Source: JASFYU01 sp045046905
Lineage (GTDB): Bacteria > Bacteroidota > Bacteroidia > Flavobacteriales > Flavobacteriaceae
Length of the DNA: 9,625 nt
Direction of reading: 5' to 3'
NCBI GenBank assembly: GCA_045046905.1
Contig: JASFYU010000082.1
Span: 1-9,625, forward strand
A model generated the notes under the pieces. That model was not told the origin of the DNA. It did not search any database and was given only the letters and a program-made list of their open reading frames with translations. This document shows, piece after piece, positions 1 through 5,482 of the stretch. The translations under genes and the position numbers were made by a program. Positions within the stretch are counted from its first letter, which is position 1; each line of letters starts with the position of its first letter.

Positions 1-1
1 A

Positions 2-166
2 AGTGTATATTCTTGGATGCATGATGGTCACATTGAAAAGTATCTAGATGAATATAGTTATCGATTAAACAGGTCAATTCATAAACAAACCATTTTTGAT
101 AACCTTATTAGAAGAATGAGTAAACATCAACATGTTGGTTACAAACAAATTAAACTAAGTACCTAG
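2..166 (+). mobile_element. C-terminal end of an IS1595-like (ISXO2-type) transposase, cut by window edge
   Basis: An open frame enters from the left edge and ends at TAG 164-166, giving 54 residues with no start in the window. It contains the pattern EKYLDEYSYRLNRS, then TIFDNLIRRM, then YKQI. In IS1595/ISXO2 transposases the C-terminus of the DDE-type domain has the same order: YLDEFxxRxNR, then IFDxLIxRM, then YxQI. The last catalytic acidic residues lie upstream and cannot be checked, so it is unknown whether the element is intact. The right end of the IS should lie just after the stop, probably within about 150-190. A T/A-rich stretch of TTTA repeats at 180-190 would suit the AT-rich target this family tends to use. 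The family call rests on the C-terminal motif only. Confidence 0.72.
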
Positions 167-170
167 CTAG

Positions 171-350
171 ACAGCTCTATTTATTTATTTTTCAGGTTTT
201 CTTGAAAACCAATTTGAAATACACACTTACCTTGGAATCATTTACTTTTCAATCGCCATATTAATCAATGTTGCTGCCTTGGTGGAGGTACATGTTAAAA
301 GAGGAAGGGCATTGGACGAATATGATTTTCTTAAAAAGTACTTCGTATGA
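171..350 (+). pseudogene. 3' remnant of a small membrane-protein gene, probably cut by the adjacent IS
   Basis: A frame open from just after the stop at 168-170 runs to TGA 348-350 and has no ATG. The last 50 or so codons read like real protein. They encode an acidic start (FLENQFEIH), one hydrophobic segment (YLGIIYFSIAILINVAALVEV) and a charged tail (KRGRALDEYDFLKKYF). The stop overlaps the start of the next gene in an ATGA arrangement, which is the usual spacing of co-translated genes. This supports it being the genuine 3' end of a gene. The 5' part is missing and the transposase end lies directly upstream, so truncation by IS insertion is the simplest explanation. I do not recognise the family. 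The true left boundary of gene-derived sequence is uncertain; about 190 is likely. Confidence 0.5.
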
Positions 351-891
351 AACTAACTAAGGACCAAATACAAAAAATCGAAAACTATCTTGATATTAAG
401 CGGTTGACCCATCTTGATTTAAAAATTGAAGTCAAAGACCATATGGCGACGGATATCGAAAACGTTATGGAAGAAGATAGTTTAGGCTTTCAAGATGCTT
501 TTGAGGCCGCCAATGACAAGTGGAATCCCGAACTGGCCGATTATTCGCGTTTTTGATTGGGATGGGCATGGAGAGGGCCTAAATACATGATGCGAAAGTG
601 CGTTAGAAAAACCAAGCAGTTTTATTTTAGAGCACTTATAGGGGGATTTGTAATAATGGCACTACTGCATTTCACTACTACCATTTTTGATGTCACCAAA
701 TTTTATGAGGTATTGAATTTTGTCTTGGGTTCTAGCTATTTCATCTTTGTTGCACTATTGTTATTTTTCTATTATAAAATAAGGATTTCAGGTTACGACA
801 CTTCGTATCGGTATACATTACCATTTTTATAATCCCCAAAAAGGCAGAAGAACTACTTTTAGAAACCTACCCCGAGTATAAAATGGGTTAA
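347..891 (+). pseudogene. Broken gene: HAAS-like N-terminal domain plus two TM segments, with a nonsense codon and a frameshift
   Basis: Codons 1-69 (MKLTKDQIQKIE..., IEVKDHMATDIENVME, AFEAANDKW) resemble the short helical HAAS-like N-terminal domain that flavobacterial membrane proteins carry, often near PadR regulators or ABC exporters. The frame meets TGA at 554-556 and continues unbroken at 557 as LGWAWRGPKYMMRKC, followed by two hydrophobic segments (about 633-687 and 699-768). From memory, this family has an aromatic residue before a GxAWxGPK-type motif, so the TGA is probably a mutated TGG. The frame stops again at 830-832, just after a run of five T (824-828). Adding one T restores a frame encoding IIPKKAEELLLETYPEYKMG to TAA 889-891. 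Both lesions together point to a pseudogene rather than two short genes. A sequencing error is possible for the T-run but less so for the TGA. Confidence 0.62.
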
Positions 892-894
892 AAG

Positions 895-932
895 AGCTCT
901 GCTGTTAAAGTAAACTAGCTCGGAGCAGATCT
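895..932. repeat. Imperfect inverted repeat after the broken gene
   Basis: AGCTCTGCT (895-903) and AGCAGATCT (924-932) are inverted copies with one mismatch, separated by 20 nt. There is no T-run after the second arm, so terminator function is not shown. It may be part of a repeat element occupying this gap. Confidence 0.35.
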
Positions 933-955
933 AGAGGGATTAAGGAATATCTTTC

Positions 956-985
956 GCTTGTAAGCCTGCCTGCCTGCGGCAGGCA
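956..985. repeat. GC-rich palindromic repeat (REP-like)
   Basis: The core TGCCTGCGGCAGGCA (971-985) is a perfect 7-bp inverted repeat around one G. It is preceded by an overlapping run of CCTG units (965-976) and by GCTTGTAAGCC (956-966). Its GC content stands out sharply from the AT-rich surroundings. CCTGCCTGCGGCAGG-type palindromes are common dispersed intergenic repeats in marine Flavobacteriaceae (recollection, not checked here). The element GCTTGTAARCC recurs in the gap before the ABC ATPase gene (4253-4263). Confidence 0.6.
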
Positions 986-1032
986 AACGTCTGGAAGTAA
1001 AGCCAACAATGGAGAAATAAAAATTGAAAAAA

Positions 1033-1060
1033 TGTCCCCTAGTTTAATATTGGTTTCGTC
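1033..1060 (+). promoter_or_regulatory. Candidate ECF42-type autoregulatory promoter
   Basis: TGTCCC (1033-1038) and CGTC (1057-1060) are separated by 18 nt and lie 38 nt upstream of the YCII gene. Published ECF42 work in Streptomyces describes a -35 element TGTCGA and a -10 element CG(A/T)C; here the match is 4 of 6 and 4 of 4. ECF sigma factors commonly drive their own operon, and the sigma gene is the second gene here. A start site about 7-10 nt after CGTC would leave a leader near 30 nt. The motif is short and a chance match is possible. Confidence 0.42.
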
Positions 1061-1098
1061 ATGGGGGTAATTACTATTAATCTAAAAAATATTTTAAA

Positions 1099-1446
1099 AT
1101 GAAAGACTTTATGATGATTTTTATCGGAGCCGATTACCAAGAATTAGGCCTGTCGCCTGAGCAATTGCAAGGGCGAATGGGAAAATGGTTTGCCTGGAAT
1201 GACAAGATGGGTGAACAAGGCATTCTAAAAGGGGGCAATGCCCTAGTGCCCACAGCCAAACGAGTAAGTGGTCCGGATCAAATCATTACTGATGGTCCTT
1301 TTGTCGAGGGCAAAGAATTGGTAGGCGGGTACTACATTGTTTCTGCAGAAAATGCCGAAGCCGTTGTGAAAATTGCGGCTGATTACCCAGATTATGACCT
1401 GGGGGGTACTGTAGAGATCCGTGAAGTAATAGTATTCGACAACTAA
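1099..1446 (+). CDS. YCII-related (DGPF domain) protein
   Basis: This 115-residue protein is the full normal length for a single-domain YCII/DGPF protein. The opening MKDFMMIFIG forms the first strand of the ferredoxin-like fold. A helix with WFAWNDKM follows, then the family signature DGPF at residues 65-68 within ITDGPFVEGKE, then GGYYIVSAENAEAVVKIAADYP, and a final strand VEIREVIVF. The catalytic role of the family is not established for most members. The start is preceded by an A/T-rich leader without a Shine-Dalgarno site, usual for Bacteroidetes. Its TAA shares one base with the ATG of the following ECF sigma gene (TAATG), so the two are almost certainly co-translated. DGPF proteins are the known genomic companions of ECF42 sigma factors, and this pairing supports both calls. 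The protein has no signal peptide or TM segment, so it should be cytoplasmic. Confidence 0.9.
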   Translation: MKDFMMIFIGADYQELGLSPEQLQGRMGKWFAWNDKMGEQGILKGGNALVPTAKRVSGPDQIITDGPFVEGKELVGGYYIVSAENAEAVVKIAADYPDYDLGGTVEIREVIVFDN

Positions 1447-2681
1447 TGGAGCACAAGCTTGTCGACCATCTTTTCAGACACCAGTATGGAAAGATGGTCG
1501 CTATTTTAATTCGGGTTTTTGGCCTATCGAATATCGAGACTATTGAAGATGCGGTTCAAGACACCTTTATAAAAGCCGCTTTACAATGGCGGAATCAGAT
1601 TCCTGAAAATCCTGAGGCTTGGCTTGTCAAAGTCGCTAAAAACCGTACAATTGACCTGCTGAGAAGTAGTCAAGTAAAGAGAAATCGATTTCAAAAAATA
1701 AGCGCGACTACTACGATACAACTGAATGATTTATTTCTTGATCATGAAATTGAAGATAGTCAACTACGCATGATTTTTGTTGCCTGTCACCCGAGCCTAA
1801 AACCCAAAGAGCAAATTGCCTTTGCCCTAAAAACTATTTCAGGTTTTAGCACCAAAGAGATTGCCGCTGCATTGCTCATCAAAGAAGAAACAATCAAGAA
1901 AAGATTGAGTAGGGCCAGAAAAACAATTATTGAAAATAATATACAGTTCGATTTTCCTTCAGCGAAAGCGGTTCATAAAAGGCTTGATCAAGTGATGAAG
2001 GTTATCTATTTAACCTTTAATGAAGGGTTTCATTCTACTAATAAAACAAAACTTATTCGAAAAGATTTGTGCGGAGAGGCGATTCGCCTATCCAAGCTGC
2101 TACTAAAAAAGGAAAAATTCAGGTCAGGAAATTTATATGCCTTGTTCGCTTTAATGTGTTTTCATGCCTCACGCATAGAAAGTAAGACTAATACCGCCAA
2201 TGAAATAATGAGTATTAAACAACAAGATCGTAGCCAATGGTACTTTCCATTGATAAGAATAGGGAATGATGCTATGAATAAGGCTGTGGAATATGATGGT
2301 GTTTCTAAATACCATTACGAGGCGGCAATTGCCGCAGAGCATTTAAAAGCGAAGACTTTTGAGGATACTGATTGGAATACAATATTAAAATGGTATACCA
2401 AATTATATCAATTGCAAGCTAGTGCCTTTACACAATTGAATATGGCCATAGTCAATTTGCAATTGAACCAATTTGAAACTACGCAGCAACTACTCACGAG
2501 TATAAGTGTTGAAGATTTGGAGCAAAGAGCCTATCTGTATTATGGGTGTTATGCGGAATATTACGCCAAAAAAAATGATGCCGTGCTAGCGATTTCCTAT
2601 CTAGACAAGGCCATTCATAAAACACCTAATACCTTGGAAAAAGACTATTTAAAAAAACGAAAAGCGGAATTGAGTATGTAA
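1446..2681 (+). CDS. ECF RNA polymerase sigma factor with C-terminal extension (ECF42-like, DUF6596)
   Basis: This protein has 411 residues, about twice a minimal ECF sigma. Region 2 covers roughly residues 5-76, with EDAVQDTFIKA (34-44) and the WLVKVAKNRTIDLLR segment (59-73) that contacts the -10 element. Region 4 covers about 105-160, with FSTKEIAAALLIKEETIKKRLSRAR as the -35-binding helix-turn-helix. The extension (about 175-405) carries the hallmarks of the ECF42/DUF6596 group: YLTFNEGF (188-195), DLCGEAIRL (207-215), QQDRSQW (259-265) and YEAAIAAEHL (291-300). Helical TPR-like repeats follow to the end. In this group the extension is needed for activity, and there is no anti-sigma gene; none is seen here either. 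The partner is the upstream DGPF gene, overlapping by one base. Its target regulon cannot be read from this window beyond the candidate promoter at 1033-1060. Confidence 0.9.
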   Translation: MEHKLVDHLFRHQYGKMVAILIRVFGLSNIETIEDAVQDTFIKAALQWRNQIPENPEAWLVKVAKNRTIDLLRSSQVKRNRFQKISATTTIQLNDLFLDHEIEDSQLRMIFVACHPSLKPKEQIAFALKTISGFSTKEIAAALLIKEETIKKRLSRARKTIIENNIQFDFPSAKAVHKRLDQVMKVIYLTFNEGFHSTNKTKLIRKDLCGEAIRLSKLLLKKEKFRSGNLYALFALMCFHASRIESKTNTANEIMSIKQQDRSQWYFPLIRIGNDAMNKAVEYDGVSKYHYEAAIAAEHLKAKTFEDTDWNTILKWYTKLYQLQASAFTQLNMAIVNLQLNQFETTQQLLTSISVEDLEQRAYLYYGCYAEYYAKKNDAVLAISYLDKAIHKTPNTLEKDYLKKRKAELSM

Positions 2682-2711
2682 TACTATTTTTGTAACATAG
2701 TATTATTTTTG
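2679..2711 (+). terminator. Inverted repeat plus T-run after the sigma gene; terminator or operator
   Basis: TAATACTAT (2679-2687) and ATAGTATTA (2697-2705) form a perfect 9-bp inverted repeat with a 9-nt loop, followed by five T residues (2706-2710). The stem starts on the sigma gene's stop codon. It has only one G:C pair, so it would be a weak intrinsic terminator. The same DNA contains TATTTTTG (2704-2711), which matches the Bacteroidetes -7 box TAnnTTTG. A dyad operator controlling the DUF5687 gene 35 bp downstream is therefore a real alternative. The nearest TTTG (2689-2692) is only 11 nt before the -7 match, which is too close for a normal -33 element. Confidence 0.5.
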
Positions 2712-2745
2712 ACACTAATGAACTGAACAATTATTCGACTAACCT

Positions 2746-4218
2746 ATGTTCAAACACTTTCTAAACCTTCAGTGGAAATCGTTTTTTAGGGCCTCCTCCT
2801 TTAAGACAACAATTTGGCTTAAAATAGTCATGATTTTTGGAGTGCTGTACTTTATCGCGGTATTCTTATCCTTGGGGGTAGGTGCATTTTTTATTATTGA
2901 AAAACAAGGCTTGGGCGATCCCTTACGGGTGGTGAATAAATATATAATCTATTATTTGGTTTTGAATCTGGTGATGCGCTATATGTTGCAAAAAATGCCG
3001 ATTACCAATATTAGGCCTCTTTTATACCTGCCTTTTAAGAAAAGTCAAATAGTGAACTATTCTTTGGGCAAGACCATAGTTTCCTTTTTTAATTGGGCGC
3101 ATGCCTTTTTCTTTATTCCTTTTTCAATAGTGCTGTTAGTGAAAGGGTATGCTCCCCTAGGTGTTATAGGGTGGCATTTAGGAATGATAGCACTGTTTTA
3201 TTGCATTAATTTCATCAATGTTTTGGTGAATAATAAAGATGTGCTTTTTTATAGCATAGCCAGTATTTTAATAATTTTAGGTATTTGTCAATACTATGCA
3301 ATTTTTGATGCTACGCTATACACAGCTCCTTTCTTTGATAGTTTGTATGATTTTCCTTTGATGGCCTTATTGCCATGGCTGGCATTGGTAGCACTGTATT
3401 TTGCATCGTTTCAATACTTTAATAAACATATGTATTTAGATGACGGATTGGCCCTAAAACATACAGAAGCTAAATCTGAGGATTTTACATGGTTGAATAA
3501 ATACGGAAAACTGGGTACTTTTCTAAAAAATGATATTAAACTCATTAAAAGAAACAAACGCGCCAGGACCGCAGTGATTATGAGCTTTGTTTTTCTCTTA
3601 TACGGACTGTTGTTTTTTACAGGAGCAATAGAAACCTATGATGGCCCCATTTGGAAAATCTTTGCAGGTATCTTTGTTTCAGGAGGGTTTTTATTCACTT
3701 TCGGACAATTTGTACCAAGTTGGGATAGCTCCTACTATCCATTAATGATGAGTCAAAATATATCGTATACAGAGTACCTAAACTCCAAATGGTATCTTAT
3801 TGTTATTGCTACGGTGATAAGTACCATTTTGGCAAGCTTTTACATCTACTTTGGTTGGGATGCTTATTTGGCCGTAGTAGTGGGGGCCATTTATAATATT
3901 GGGGTCAATTCGTATCTAGTGCTTTGGGGCGGGGCATATATAAAAACCCCGATCGATCTAACATCGAACAAAAAAGCATTTGGAGACAAACAGGCGTTCA
4001 ATGCCAAGACACTTTTATTAACCGTTCCTAAATTAATATTGCCCTTGGCTATTTATGTCCTTGGGCATTATACCTTAAACCCTACGGCAGGGTATGTTTT
4101 TGTTGCCTTGGCAGGCGTTTTGGGCTTTGCCTTTAAAAACAGGGTGTTCAAAAAAATAGAACAGATATATAAAAAAGAGAAATACAAGACACTATTAGCC
4201 TATAAAGAAAAGGCATAA
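2746..4218 (+). CDS. DUF5687 family membrane protein, probable ABC exporter permease
   Basis: This 490-residue integral membrane protein has around eleven or twelve hydrophobic segments. The first is at about residues 23-50, and the last pair covers about 425-465. The N-terminus begins with an amphipathic stretch (FLNLQWKSFFR) typical of DUF5687 and related ABC-2-like permeases. Internal landmarks are IRPLLYLPFKKSQIV near residue 90, a cytoplasmic loop rich in Lys/Arg (FLKNDIKLIKRNKRAR) near 265, and FGQFVPSWDSSYYPLMM at about 320-336, which I recall as a conserved DUF5687 region. The next gene encodes an ABC ATPase on the same strand, so this is most likely the permease half of a two-component transporter. 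The substrate is unknown. The ATG at 2746 is the first start of the frame and places the amphipathic segment at the N-terminus. The C-terminus is a Lys-rich cytoplasmic tail. Confidence 0.88.
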   Translation: MFKHFLNLQWKSFFRASSFKTTIWLKIVMIFGVLYFIAVFLSLGVGAFFIIEKQGLGDPLRVVNKYIIYYLVLNLVMRYMLQKMPITNIRPLLYLPFKKSQIVNYSLGKTIVSFFNWAHAFFFIPFSIVLLVKGYAPLGVIGWHLGMIALFYCINFINVLVNNKDVLFYSIASILIILGICQYYAIFDATLYTAPFFDSLYDFPLMALLPWLALVALYFASFQYFNKHMYLDDGLALKHTEAKSEDFTWLNKYGKLGTFLKNDIKLIKRNKRARTAVIMSFVFLLYGLLFFTGAIETYDGPIWKIFAGIFVSGGFLFTFGQFVPSWDSSYYPLMMSQNISYTEYLNSKWYLIVIATVISTILASFYIYFGWDAYLAVVVGAIYNIGVNSYLVLWGGAYIKTPIDLTSNKKAFGDKQAFNAKTLLLTVPKLILPLAIYVLGHYTLNPTAGYVFVALAGVLGFAFKNRVFKKIEQIYKKEKYKTLLAYKEKA

Positions 4219-4234
4219 TCATATAGTAAATTAC

Positions 4235-4271
4235 CTCGGGGCAGGCTCAGGAGCTTGTAAACCCACCTGAG
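4235..4271. repeat. Intergenic repeat fragment with hairpin between permease and ATPase genes
   Basis: The 78-bp gap contains CTCGGGGCAG (4235-4244) and GCTTGTAAACC (4253-4263). These recall CTCGGAGCAG (919-928) and GCTTGTAAGCC (956-966) in the gap before the YCII gene, in the same order. CTCAGG (4246-4251) and CCTGAG (4266-4271) can pair around a 14-nt loop. There is no T-run after the hairpin, so read-through into the ATPase gene is expected. The hairpin could still modulate the relative expression of the two halves. Confidence 0.45.
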
Positions 4272-4296
4272 AGAATAAAGATTTTAAACAGAAAAG

Positions 4297-4992
4297 ATGA
4301 TAACAGCGATCAATTTATCAAAAACATACGGTACACAAACCGTTTTAAATATAGAACATCTTGAAATTCCGAAAGGGCAGAGTTTTGGTCTTGTGGGAAA
4401 CAATGGCGCAGGAAAGACCACTTTTTTTAGTTTGCTTTTAGATTTGATCCAACCGACGACGGGTCACATCATCAATAACGATGTTCAAGTAGATAGTAGC
4501 GAGGCATGGAAACCTTTTACATCGGCCTTTATTGATGAAACTTTTCTGATTGGTTATTTGACTCCTGAGGAATATTTTTATTTTATTGGCGAACTACGCG
4601 GTCAGAACAAGGCCGATATTGATACGGTAATAGCGGGCTTCGAAGATTTGTTCCACGGTGAGATATTGGGGCAGAAAAAATACCTACGCGACCTTTCTAA
4701 GGGCAACCAGAAAAAAGTGGGTATTGTAGCCTCGTTTATTGGAAATCCTGAAGTGATTATTTTAGACGAACCCTTTGCCAATTTAGATCCTACCACACAG
4801 ATTCGATTAAAAACCATTATAAAAGACTTGGCCGATAAGCAGGGTGTCACAGTCTTGGTCTCTAGCCACGATCTGATCCATATTACCCAAGTCTGCGAGC
4901 GTATCGTAGTATTAGATAAGGGCGATATTGTCAAGGATATTCAAACCTCAGCCGAAACCTTGAAAGAATTGGAAAGTTTCTTTGCCGAATAA
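4297..4992 (+). CDS. ABC transporter ATP-binding protein (partner of DUF5687 permease)
   Basis: This 231-residue cytoplasmic nucleotide-binding domain is full length for a stand-alone ABC ATPase. Walker A is GNNGAGKTT (residues 34-42). The signature is LSKGNQKK (133-140), a divergent LSGGQ form seen in ABC-2-type export ATPases. Walker B is VIILDEP (153-159) with catalytic E158. The D-loop is NLDP (162-165) and the switch histidine lies in SSHD (H191). The usual Q-loop glutamine is not obvious; the region around residues 76-85 reads SAFIDETFLI, with acidic residues in its place. The start at 4297 gives the standard opening beta strand (MITAINLSKTYG). It follows the DUF5687 gene by 78 bp on the same strand with no promoter I can recognise, so co-transcription is likely. 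The substrate and direction (export inferred) are not shown by the sequence. Confidence 0.93.
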   Translation: MITAINLSKTYGTQTVLNIEHLEIPKGQSFGLVGNNGAGKTTFFSLLLDLIQPTTGHIINNDVQVDSSEAWKPFTSAFIDETFLIGYLTPEEYFYFIGELRGQNKADIDTVIAGFEDLFHGEILGQKKYLRDLSKGNQKKVGIVASFIGNPEVIILDEPFANLDPTTQIRLKTIIKDLADKQGVTVLVSSHDLIHITQVCERIVVLDKGDIVKDIQTSAETLKELESFFAE

Positions 4993-5482
4993 TCGCAGGA
5001 CGATGGCCATAAATAGGGGTTTAACCAGTCTGCCACAAAAGGTAGGTTACTCCCTTCATACCAGTAGCTATCGAAATGAAAAGGAAGTTCATTAATCAAA
5101 AAGAATTCCCCTTGGCTATGGCTCGGGGATAGTCGGTTTCAAGAAATTTTTTATTTTGATGCAGTCCCGATAGCTAAGGAGTGAATTAAACCCACTTCTG
5201 GGGTTAACCGACCATCTAGTCTTTTTTAGAATCTTAAAACTAAGTAGCCCCAAAGTGCTTCCTCCGATTTCAGGGTAAAAAATAGCGGTAAAGGGCTAAA
5301 AACCTATGATACTATGGTCGTACAATTACGAACACCAACCCAGGGGTTTGTAAAAAATGCCGCTTCTCCTCATTATGGGTTTTGCTGAAGAACCATCAAT
5401 GACCACAACAAACCTATTTTTATCGATGAACTACATACTAATCCCCTTTTTTTTTAGTTAAGGTTAGGTACGAATATATATA
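4993..5482. other. 490-bp gap without a recognisable gene
   Basis: All frames on both strands are broken by frequent stops, and I see no RNA gene. Two inverted pairs are present: TAGCTATCG (5065-5073) with CGATAGCTA (5168-5176), and GTCGGTT (5132-5138) with AACCGAC (5206-5212). CTCGGGG (5122-5128) echoes the repeat core in the two earlier gaps. Short open stretches at about 5303-5395 and after could be gene debris, but I cannot assign them. A run of nine T (5447-5455) precedes the sprE start by 27 nt. No convincing TAnnTTTG box lies before sprE; TACGAATA (5469-5476) is the nearest and is a poor match placed very close to the ATG. Confidence 0.55.

Noticed and set aside
554..556. TGA as a programmed read-through or selenocysteine codon
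   Set aside because: No SECIS-like hairpin is visible, and a second lesion (the T-run slip) occurs in the same gene. Pseudogene decay is simpler.
557..832. Independent gene starting with TTG at 557
   Set aside because: It continues the same frame as the preceding gene with no start signal, so it is the second half of the broken gene.
961..985. CRISPR-like repeat
   Set aside because: It is a single palindrome with no spaced direct repeats and no cas genes.
2710..2739. Second ECF42-type promoter before the DUF5687 gene (TGACAC and CGAC)
   Set aside because: The -35 match is poor, the spacer is 20 nt, and the -10 element would lie only 6 nt from the ATG.
4602..4934. Minus-strand frame inside the ABC ATPase gene
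   Set aside because: It is a shadow of a well-conserved ATPase on the + strand, with no family likeness.
5303..5455. Possible degenerate coding sequence before sprE
   Set aside because: Short open runs are broken by stops, and none resembles a family I know. It is described only as part of the gap.
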